A DNA stretch of 64,000 nucleotides from Paralithodes platypus. Its lineage: Eukaryota > Arthropoda > Malacostraca > Decapoda > Lithodidae. Of the stretch, positions 43,784 to 53,493 are shown piece after piece (position 1 is the stretch's first letter; the number at the start of each line of letters is the position of its first letter). The stretch is from NCBI GenBank assembly GCA_032716605.1, contig CM064506.1:17309779-17373778 (forward strand), in the 5' to 3' direction. Made by a program: the position numbers and the translations under genes. The notes beneath the pieces are model-generated. The model made no database searches, had not been told where the DNA came from, and saw only the letters and a list, made by a program, of their open reading frames with translations.

Positions 43784-46446
43784 CTAGTTTTTTGGTGGTG
43801 GTGGTGGTGTAAGTTTAGACGACTGGCCGGGTTTGGCTGGAGACGGGCCCTGGCCCGGCCTTTGATACCTCTGTCCTTTATGATTACCTGAAGACTTTCC
43901 TTGCTTGTATCTGTACTGACCTTGGGTGGAAGAGGATTTAGGCAAATGAAAGGATTTTGCCCCACCAGACTGAGCTTTCGCGACTGGTTTGGGCTTGGTA
44001 AAAGTGAAAGCAGGTTTCTTAGACGGGGCGGGACTGTGCTTCAAGGCCTGAGCCATGTTAAACACCGTCCTCCACACCTCCGGGGACATTAAAGAGGCAG
44101 TTAGAACTGGGGACATTATTACTTGATTTGCAATCCTATCCGGGAGCTTTCAGACTAGAGACATCCTTAGATCTTGTCTTGCCCGCACCGCCTCTAACAA
44201 GGCCGTGCGTATATCTCCAAGTGACTGTATAGAAGTCTGGAGAAGCAAGCGTCTAGACAGTTCGATCGCCTTTCGGACTTCTGTGTCCGCGATAGCCTGA
44301 GCAGATCTTAGCATTGACTTTGCTACCTGTTGCGTAACTATATACTGAGAAAATAGTATATACGCCTTTCCCCGTAGCCTAAACTCCCGGTCTAGGTGAG
44401 CAGTGGAAGGTGTAGAAAAGGGATCTTTAAGCTCGCATAGATTAATTTTAGGGGCAGCTAAAAAAGCAAATAGGGCAGAGGGAACTCCGTCGGCAGAGTA
44501 TACCGGGAGAGAGAACCAAGAATGGCTTTCTTGTGGAATTTGGTGTGAAGCTTTAGAAGTGAATGTAGTTGCAAAGTTTTGCACCTCGACTTCCCAGTCC
44601 ACCCAAGGTCCCGGACCCAACTGCTCCACCTTCAAAACTGGATTCGCGGCTGAGTCTGTGAATGTCTTTAAACCTAACTCAGGTGTTAGAGCCGACAGCG
44701 CTTTGATATCATTGAACCCGTCATGTTTTGTCCAATCCGAAAATAGTTTTGAAGCTGACGCAGGGGGTAGGGCAGGTGTAGAAGAATATACAAAATAATC
44801 ATGATGATAATAGTTGGGGATGGCCTTAATACTAACATCAAGTACATTTCCCAGCATATCTAGAGCCCTTAACTTCCTAGATTTATTCCCTTGGATTACC
44901 CACTCTCGTGGTACCGGAAGCTCCCCTGACATAGTGGACTGTGCTACCTCTGGCTTTGTTGGTACCAATGATACCCAAGAATCGTCTGGCCCGTATAAGA
45001 GAGGCATAGCCCCTTTTCTGATCGGGGCTTTGTCTAATGGGGGAGGATTTACGTCTGCTACTACTCGCACATTGGAAGTAGTTAGTGCCGCCGAAGTTGG
45101 CCTAGTAACAATAGTAGGTGATACAAGGGGAGTGAGCGGAATTTGTGTCAAAGCAATGGAAGTAGCCAGAGGTCGGACAGTCGATGTTGGCGTGGAAGCT
45201 CCCAGACCAACTATAGGAGGCTCCGGTTGCTGGCCAAAAAACTTAGTTAAAGCACTCGCTAGTAACCCATTAATCTCATCCGCCGTGACAAATTGAGCAG
45301 AGGAAGAACTATTAGGTGAAGCATCCCTATTCTGAGAGTTATCTACGACTGAACTAGACTCGTGAATTCCCACCTCAGAAATAATAGAACCCTCATCCCC
45401 TGCCTCCGGTCCCTCCTGAGAGGATTCCGCCGAGGCTGGGACCCCCTCATGTTGCCATGTTAAGTCAGGGATGGAAGACGGGGTCTCTGCGTCCCGGTGG
45501 ACTTCAGCCACTACCTGTGTTGCCTGAGACGGAAGTGAGCTGTCCCTCCATGGCTGGGAGTATCTCCAAACTCCCCGATCTTGGCCGGAACTCACTTGTG
45601 AGCCAGGCCCCACCCCAATGACTGAGCCCTCGCCCTCTAGCGGGTTATCACTGCCGGAGAACCCTCTAAATCTAAAGTGAGAATATTGGAACTGGGAATA
45701 ATATTTGGGGACAACTTGTCCGCCGGTATATCCCCCACCACAGTCTCTGACTCCACTTCCGACCTGTCAGATTGGACATGAGACATGTCGGGAGTAGAGC
45801 AGAAAGCGAGGTTCGGGCTCCGGCGAACGCCGGGAGGACTTTCGTGCATGAGACTCTTTCTTAGAAGACTTGTGACTCCGCCTCGACTTCGATGTATCAC
45901 TAGAACTGTCCTTGGTCTTGTCTGTCCTACTCTTCTTCCGCGAAGGTGAAGTCGTGTGACTATGTGTCGGCTTTCTGAGAGGAGACCGTGACCTGGACCT
46001 AGATCTTGACTCCGAAGCTGTCGCCGGGGGAGACGGCTCTCGCGGTCTCTTAGATGTGCCGGGAGAGGGAAGAAGCCCTTTACCCAGCCCAGTCTCTGCC
46101 GACTTATTGACTTTACTTCGGGAAGGAGGACGATTGGGGGGTGCTGAACCAACAAACGGTCCCATAGAATTACGTTATCGCACTGCAGTGCTTTATGAGC
46201 CACTGTAGTAGCATAATTAGTAAGAAGTTGTCTGACCTCGCGTAATGCAACCGCCGTGGCCAGATTGTCGTACTGTAATACTTTAATACTGAGCTGACTA
46301 CAAAAGGTACAATTCTTCGTTACCCACAAACCCCTTGATCGGTCCAAGCATTTGACACAACGAATGCACAGAGTATGTGCAAAAATAAGGATCCCGGAAC
46401 ATGAGGGCGTTGAGCAAAGAGCAAAAACAGGGGCTAGAGCAGCCAT
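43784..46446 (-). pseudogene. DIRS gag, disrupted
   Basis: The N terminus at 46,446 has a Cys-rich motif (CSTPSC, LCIRCVKC, NCTFC). The 46,165-45,770 frame encodes a basic SR-rich block (SESRSRSRSRSPLRK, SRKKSRTDK) and stops at TGA 45,767-45,769. The same phase reopens at 45,613 and runs to TGA 44,150-44,152 with an acidic/Ser-rich linker (to about 45,290), the gag core (LFSDWTKHDGFNDIKALS, ADTEVRKAIELSRRLL, DIRTALLEAVRARQDL) and then, past that stop, SPEVWRTVFNMAQALKH and a Lys/Gly/Pro-rich tail ending HHHH-coding DNA at 43,784. At least one frameshift near 46,150-46,250 and two stops break it, unless recoding occurs. Gag would package the RNA; this copy would need help. Confidence 0.75.
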
Positions 46447-46575
46447 GGCAGAGACTGGGTAAAAGCTAACTCCCCCCGGGCCTCACCTGGTCCTCTGTGG
46501 ACCCGCCGGAACTCCGCCCTGGAAAAAAGAAAATTTCCAGGAATTAATGCTCATAATGTTCTAACACAGTGTTAA

Positions 46576-46991
46576 CCCGTGGAGCCCCAGCGACGCGTCG
46601 GCGATGTATGTAACGCACAGCCCCAGCGACGCGTCTGACGAGTCACCCTAATTGCTCCGACCGTAACCTCAGAGAGGGCTCAGATTTGTATGGGAACTGT
46701 GTACGTATCCCACGCAACCGTGCCGATGGTTGAAAACTCTCAAAGTCCACGTGCGTGCGCGTGAGCACGCAATAACTTGGTTTTTTGGGGTAATTGCCTT
46801 CAATTTTTTACTCTTGTAAAATACGTTTTCGGGGGCTCTGTAGGACCATTCTTTAAGCTTTTTGAGCGGTTTTTTGTGGTTTTTCCTTCATTCCTAACCC
46901 ATTCGCTATTGTTTCTGGAATAAATCAATTTTTTGAAAACCGGCCGGGTTCTGGTGAACAAACAATACAAAACTAGCCGGGGCTCCACGGG
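46576..46991. mobile_element. MITE-D (piggyBac-like, TTAA-flanked)
   Basis: 416 bp between TTAA at 46,572-46,575 and 46,992-46,995, with a perfect terminal inverted repeat CCCGTGGAGCCCC. Two direct copies of AGCCCCAGCGACGCGTC start at 46,583 and 46,619. Inserted in the DIRS 5' UTR. The only copy in the window. Non-coding. Confidence 0.92.
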
Positions 46992-46995
46992 TTAA

Positions 46996-47913
46996 TGAAC
47001 CGCCGGGCAACGAGACGTAATACACCACTATTACCTCTCGTTACCCTGTAGGTTCATATGTAAAGATTTTTTGAATATCTTTACGTGTCCAAAAGATTTA
47101 AGAATATCCTCTGACATGCTATAAAGACGAGCAGTTCTTTATAAATGACGCAGTCTTCCCTGTGATAAAAAGTTCACCGGGAACCCATAATAAGACGCCG
47201 GCCTCCTTATTATAACGCAGTTAACCAGGTTAAGCCCATCTTAATCATTAGATCTGACTCCTCTCGAAGCCTTCAAAGAACGCCGTAAGTTGAATGTCTC
47301 GATACCCAATTGTATCCCTCAATTGTTTTGCTAATCCTACCGAATTGCAAATCCGTGATTCCCACCCTCCCGAGGTTCAACCGCCGGGTGAAAATTAATA
47401 GAAAAGTTAACCCCAATTGTTCCTATCCCCACTTCTTTGCAAAAGATCGCCGGGGTGGAAAGACTAATCAAACAAAACAGCCCAGTTTTTGAACGGCTTT
47501 GCAAAACCGGGAAAAACTATAGTCAACAGGTATCCGCATGAACCCCTAGTTGAATCGGGTAAAGCCATTCCGCCGGGAAACACACAGTAAGCCTGAACAC
47601 AGGCCCCACTACAGAGACGCAGTTCTGGAGAGCCCTCAAGCCACCACTCGCCGGGGGAAACTAGCCTATTTTAACCACGCGTGATTAAAACTCGGCAACC
47701 AGCCGGATTTTCTCGGTGCAATAGAGAAAACCCGCCGGAAAAGGCAACCCACACCCGCCAGACGCAATCTGAGAACCAGCCAGATTTTCACGGAGCAATC
47801 GAGAAAACCCGCCGGAAACGGTAACCCACACCAACCAGATGCCATCGGATGTACACAAATAGTGCCTGGAATAAGCCAATACACAACTTATCCAGAACAT
47901 GTTCTCCCCTTAG
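46996..47913 (-). repeat. DIRS 5' UTR with CCGCCGG words and 79-bp tandem duplication
   Basis: No coding region. The word CGCCGGG/CCGCCGGAAA recurs throughout. 47,697-47,775 and 47,776-47,852 are a tandem duplication (each with AACCAGCC-GATTTTC-CGG and GAGAAAACCCGCCGGAAA). Similar CCGCCGG-rich DNA occurs at 13.3-14.0 kb. Confidence 0.65.
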
Positions 47914-50900
47914 GACCTCCGAGCTGTCAACACCTCGCAGCTGCTCCCCGATAATGAGTTACCTTGTGTGAAGTTGATAGGAGTGTCTAAGTGTTGTCCC
48001 GGAAATTTATATGTGCATTTCAATAAGTAATTAGGTGTTTTATGAGCAATTCAGATTTAATTGGATATTCCAAGTAATTGAAAATATGGATTAAGTAAAA
48101 CAGTTCCTGGAGTGAGATGGGATAGTGGGGCGATTGTTGTTTTTAGGCTGGCAGACGACCACCTCGCGATGGCGGGAAGGCGTGAAAGCCTAGCTGGGGA
48201 TGAGGAGGATTATGAATTTGAAGGCTTTATCACCGAGGACAAGGATGATCAGTTGGCAAGTATGAAAAAACAATTAATGGGTCTTGTGAGATGGAGGGGA
48301 GTGATGGAAAATTGGAGGAAGGAGTTAGGGGCTAAAGTAGAAGTTTTGTCCGATATGTGTGGCGTTACTAGCGGGGTGGATAGGCCTAGGCCAGTAAGTG
48401 ACAGCCTAGAGGCAGTGATGGCCAGAGTAGACGAGTTAGCGTCGGAAAATGTGGCACTCAAGGCTCAGCTTAAGGAATATGAGGGCCACCTGAGTGAGGA
48501 AGTAAAAGGAATTAGTGAGGTAAAAAATGAGTGGACAAGGGTAGAGAGTGCCACGATGGTAGCCCTTGAAGAAATTGTGAAGGAGCAGAAGGAAGAGAGA
48601 GAAAAGGAAAAGAAAGAGTTTGAAAAAAATGTAGTGCAAGTTTTAAAGAAGAAAGAGAAGGTAGTGAGAGAGACAATAGATAGAGGTAAGTGTGTAGTAA
48701 TCTTTGGAGATGTGGAAGAGCACCTGGCAGATATGAAGGTAAGAAAGGAAAGGGATGTTGTGAAAGTCAAGGGGATACTGGATTACTTAGACGAGGGTTA
48801 TGGATGGGTAAAAGAACTGGAGGAGGTGAGAAGGTTAGGAATATATAAGAAGGGCGAGATGAGACCACTAAGAGTGGAACTAAAGTTTAGATCAACAGCA
48901 GAAGCAGTAGCCAATGTGAGCTGGAAATTAAATTCGACAGAGCTGAATCATATAAGGGTAAAAAAGGACCTAAGTGTAGAAGAACGAGAACAGTTAAGGG
49001 AACTCCAAGCTAAGGCTGATGAAGAGAATGGAAAGTTGTCTGAAGAGCAAAAGAAGAATTTTTTTTGGTGAATAAGGGAAGGGCTAGTAAGGAAGTGGTA
49101 CATCAGGAGCCACCAAGAACCGAAAGTAAGAGGAGTGATAGGGAAAGAGACAGAGAGACAAGTACGAAGTCAAAGCAAGGAGACGGAGCGAGAGATAATG
49201 CAGGGAGCAGGGGACCGGAGAGAGAGCCAGGATGTGGTGGAGAGGGTGGAACAGAGGAGAGAGGGGGGGGAGGAGAATAGAATTAGTGGGGGAGGTGGAA
49301 CTGGGTCAGGGAAGGGATGGAGGAGGAGGAGGTGAACCTGGTAGGAGGCAGAGAGGGAAGAGAAACAAGGAGGTGGATTCAAATATACTGTGCTACTACA
49401 CTAATATAGATGGAATAAACAGTAAAAAGGTAGAGTTAGATAATATATTAAGAAAAGATCAACCACAGATAGTCTGTTTGACAGAGACAAAGCTGAACCA
49501 GGACTTTGACAGCAACATAGTGTTTAGTGAAGGATATAATATATGGAGAAATGATAGAAAGGGTAAAAGGGGAGGTGGAGTGGCAGTATTAGTTAAGAAC
49601 CCTATGACAGCAAAGCACGTGGAGTTAAATAATGACAAGGCAGAAATAATGGCAGTTGAACTCAATGATATAGAAGGAAAAAGCTAGACATAGCAGTAGC
49701 TTACATGCCACCAAAGACCAGAGCATGGAGGGAGTTGGAGTTTGAGGAGATGGTAGAGGATATGATTCAGTCGTTGAGAAGATTGCTTTTAAGGAAGAAT
49801 CGATTGATCTTGGTAGGAGATTTCAACTGTAGTGAGGTTGATTGGGAATCGGGAGATGCAGGGCCAAATCAGAGATCTTGGGGAAGTCGGCTAGTGGAGT
49901 TGGTTACGGAAAATGTACTTACACAACATGTGAAGGAAAATACAAGAATGAGGGGTAATAACGAACCTTCTAAACTCGATCTGATTTTTACAAAAGATCC
50001 TCACGAAATTAGTGATATAAACTATCTATGTCCTGTAGGTAAAAGTGATCACCTATTACTAAAATGGAAGTTGACCTCGAGTAATGCCAATAGATTAGAC
50101 AATAGCTACATAAATGACAGATTAAATTATAGTAAAGCTGATTATGTATCCTTGAAAAGATATTTAGAGGGAGTAGATTGGGATCTTATTTTGAAGGAAC
50201 GGGACGTACAAGGTAAATATAGTAGATTCCTCGAAATTTATAGAGTAGGAACCAATATGTTTGTCCCAAGATATAAAACTGGAAATTTTACTAAGCAGAA
50301 AGATTGGTTTAATTTGAAATGCAAAAGAGCTTTGGGTAGGCGTGATGCAGCTTGGGCTAGATTAAGAAGAAGGAACACTGAGAGTAATCGGAATAAATAT
50401 AAACAGGAGAGGAATAGATATGTTAACATAATTAGGCAAGTTAAAATGAACTATGAGAAGAACATAGTAAATAAATGTGAAAGTGACCCTAGATTATTTT
50501 ATAAATATATAAACAGTAAGTTGAAGGTAAAGAAACAAATTACTAAATTAAGAGTTGATGCTAGGACGTATGAAAATGTATCGGACATGTGTGAGGTAAT
50601 GAATAACAAATTGGGGTCAGTTTTTACTAGAGAGGAAGGTTTTGACGAACCACAGGCGGGAGTACTGGAGAGTGGTCTTAGTAAGATTGAAATAACTAGA
50701 GATGAGCTGTTATCTGCGATGAGAGGACTTGAAGTAAGGAAAGCTATGGGACCGGATGAAGTGTCTGCCTGGGTTTTAAAGGAGTGTGCAGAGCAATTAG
50801 TGGAGCCAGTGAGGGACATAATTCAAGCTTCCTTAGATAAAGGACAGGTTCCTGTTGAATGGAAAAGAGCTAATATAATTCCGATATACAAGAATGGAAA

Positions 50901-52265
50901 CCCTGAGGACCCTCTAAACTATAGACCAGTTTCACTTACTAGTATTGTATGCAAGATTTGTGAAAAGCTAATTAGGAAGAGATGGATAAAAATGTTAGAG
51001 AGAAAGAAAATAATAACCCCAAAGCAATTTGGATTCAGAGAAGGGACATCTTGTGTTACCAGTTTGCTATGTTATTACAGTAGGGTGATAGATGTACTCC
51101 AAGAAAGAGGCGGATGGGTGGACTGCGTCTACTTAGACCTTTCCAAAGCATTCGATAAGGTACCACATAAGAGATTGTTATCTAAGCTTGAGACGCTAGG
51201 ATGTGTCAGGGGGAGTTTGCTGAAATGGATGGAGAGCTATTTAACAGATAGGGAAATGAGGACCAACATTAGAGGAACTTACTCATCGTGGCGGAAAGTT
51301 GAGAGTGGTGTGCCGCAGGGATCTGTGTTGGCACCTCTCATGTTCCTTATGTACGTGAATGACCTGCCGATAGGCATAAACTCTTACATGTCAATGTTTG
51401 CAGATGACGTAAAAATTATGAGACAAATAACAAATAAAAGTAGTTGTGAGGAGCTGCAAGGGGATTTAGATAAAATATACGAATGGAGCACCAAGTGGAA
51501 AATGAAATTTAATATAAGTAAATGTCATGTGTTAAATATGGGAAGAAGTGTGAATAGACCAAATTGGGAGTACAGGATGGGAGATAATAAAATTAGCAAG
51601 GCCGAAAAAGAAAAAGATTTAGGGTTGATTATACAAGATAATTTGTCGCCAGAGAAACATATTAACAAGCTCTTTAGCGGAATGTATGCAATGGCCGGGA
51701 ATATGAAAGTTGCTCTGAACTATTTGGATGAGACCATGGTAGCGAAAATTATGAAGAGTATGATTAGACCAAGATTGGAGTATGCAGCAGTGGTGTGGTC
51801 CCCGCATCTAAAGAAGCATATTCACAAGTTAGAAAGAATCCAGAGAGCAGTCACTAGATTGGTTCCAAGTCTCAGAGAACTGCCATATGAAGGGAGGCTA
51901 GACAAATTAAATCTACCGAGTCTAAAAGAGAGGAGAGAGAGGGGAGACATGATAATGATGTACAAATGTACCCGGGGGCTGGAGAGGCTGGATAGGGAGG
52001 ATATATTAATTATGGATACAGGAATAACTAGAGGCCACAGCTACAAAGTAAAAAGACCTACCTGCAAGAACGATATCAGGAAGTTTAGCTTCCCCTATAG
52101 ATGTATTGACAAATGGAATGGGCTGGAGGAGGAGGTGGTAGGGGCAAGGAACATCCATATTTTCAAGAAAAAATTGGATAAAAAGTAGACTGAGAGACGG
52201 GACAACACGAGCTTAGCTCAACTCCTGTAAACTACAATTAGGTAAATACAATTAGGTAAATACAC
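47914..52265 (+). mobile_element. LINE-X copy 3, longest uninterrupted copy
   Basis: 4,352 bp from a 5' UTR start GACCTCCGAGCTGTC, slightly shorter than copy 1, to a tail of AATTAGGTAAATAC units at 52,237-52,263. No insertion interrupts it. It lies within the DIRS element, between the 5' UTR (47,913) and the presumed remainder (52,266 onward). I saw no clear target-site duplication. Confidence 0.9.
48169..52188 (+). pseudogene. LINE-X copy 3 single-frame polyprotein, lightly damaged
   Basis: ATG at 48,169 (MAGRRESLAGDEEDYEFEG) is preferred over 48,112 because the related LINE-E starts MADFDGFEVG at the same place. Domains: acidic N terminus and coiled coil (48.2-48.67 kb), RRM-like ORF1-type segment (GKCVVIFGDVEEH to NHIRVKKDLSVEE, 48.68-48.99 kb), basic/Gly linker (49.07-49.35 kb), endonuclease (49.39-50.1 kb), RT (50.75-51.6 kb, MFADDVKIM intact) and C-terminal domain. 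Lesions: TGG-to-TGA-type stop at 49,069-49,071 (copy 1 reads FFWRIREG), a length change in the poly-G linker, and a 1-nt deletion in an A run near 49,680. N- and C-terminal parts are in the same phase (about 1,340 codons), and the last 827 residues are fully open. Confidence 0.9.
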
Positions 52266-52857
52266 ATGACACAGTAGTACATATTTATACAATAAATCAA
52301 TAACACTTGCACATGTAAAAAAGCTACGAGAGGCTGGCTAGGCCTAAGCAGACGGAGTATCGCTTAAACATGTCTTAATAAAAACAAAAAGCACTGAATT
52401 ATATCACAACAGGAACAGCCGCCAACACACCTCGAAGAAATAAACCAGGGAGAGGGAAGCACTGACACGGGACCTAGAAAAAACTTCACTAAGTGAAGAC
52501 AAATACGCTAGGAACGTCAGAAAACAAACAAATAAGGCAACTTCATCAGAAAGATAAAAAGAAGCCTAATAACGCGTAGTTAAAGCCAACTAAATAACTA
52601 GGCTAGCTATCCGCGAAATCGTTTCACGCGTCCACCACGGGACCACGAGGGTACGCCCGAAATAGGCGTCCCAAACACACGACCCAAATACACTGAACTG
52701 CGGGCAACCCGCCCATGACATTCCTGCTACTCATATCCTAACCTTACTCAATACATCCCAGAGTAAACAAATGAGAAAAAACTCACTAGGGACGCAGCAA
52801 ATGCGGAACAAGCGGAGCGTGGGGAGACACGTCAGGGCAGGTTGAGCGCAGAGCAGA
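52266..52857 (-). other. Presumed inner 5' segment of the DIRS element; no gene
   Basis: Non-coding DNA between LINE-X copy 3 and the 5'-side ITR. Assigned to the DIRS only by position. Confidence 0.4.
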
Positions 52858-53167
52858 GAAGGAAGAATGACGCCTGAAGTCAGCGTCTGGTCAAAGATCC
52901 ACACAAGTACATCCACGAAGTTATGGAAAGCTTATGATTAGTTATTCTTATTTTCTTTTTATTTGTTATTTTTTTACGAAGTTTTTTCGTAGTGAGTACC
53001 CAATTTCATAATGACGAACCATGAGTGAGGTTGCGTGCGCTCATGATGAAGGCTCCTCAATTTTTTATGCTCTGCGCGGTAGATTCAAACTACGGTAAAT
53101 GAGTGTTTGAAGAGGATGCCTTATGTAATAGGCATAATCGTCAATGATGGAGGGGCCACTAATAAAT
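52858..53167 (-). repeat. DIRS inverted terminal repeat, 5' side
   Basis: Reverse complement of 39,240-39,548 with few differences, ending outermost in ...GGGGCCACTAATAAAT. After it come ATAGGTAAATAC, the continuation of the LINE tail broken at 39,202. Confidence 0.87.
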
Positions 53168-53493
53168 ATAGGTAAATACTCCTCACCACACACACGCACT
53201 ACTCACACACATACAGTACACACACACACACACGCACTCACTCTCACTCTCACTCACACACAGTCGAACCGCCGACGAGACAACACCTCTGCACCCACGC
53301 TCCCGAAAATCAGCTGATCTAGCAAGCTGTTTACAGCGCTCGTCAAATAAACTCACCTAAACTTGAGTATAAGGATATTTTGTGTTGTATTATAATGCAG
53401 TATTAAAATATTTTGAGAATAAAATCAAGTGAGGATATTTCGAGTGATAAGAATAATTCAAGCGATAGTGAATGCGAGTGGATGTAAACAAAT
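53168..53493 (+). repeat. CA/CT microsatellites and LINE-E 5' UTR
   Basis: A LINE-tail remnant and (CA)n/(CACTCT)n-rich DNA to about 53,262, then CGAACCGCCGACGAGACAAC, similar to the 5' end of LINE-X copy 1 (CGCACCGCCGAC), marking the LINE-E start. Confidence 0.6.

Larger units (their letters stand above)
39203..53167 (-). mobile_element. DIRS1-like retrotransposon, complete ends, nested insertions
   Basis: Minus-strand element with inverted terminal repeats (39,203-39,548 and 52,858-53,167), an internal complementary region (39,621-39,727), tyrosine recombinase, RT/RNase H/methyltransferase-like frame and gag. MITE-A (39,980-40,459), MITE-D (46,576-46,991) and LINE-X copy 3 (47,914-52,265) are later insertions; without them and their duplicated TTAAs the element is about 8.7 kb. 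Both outer flanks are pieces of one LINE tail (...CTACAAT | AGGTAAATAC...) with no long target duplication, as expected for recombinase-mediated integration. That the 52,266-53,167 segment belongs to this element rather than another copy is inferred from the matching ITR and the flanks. Confidence 0.82.

Noticed and set aside
41863..43965. A 700-codon minus-strand open frame overlapping the DIRS RT gene
   Set aside because: It lies in another phase of the RT frame, has no motif, and its composition is that of a shadow frame.
47914..52265. Target-site duplication for LINE-X copy 3
   Set aside because: No convincing identical flanks; CR1-like elements often lack clear duplications.
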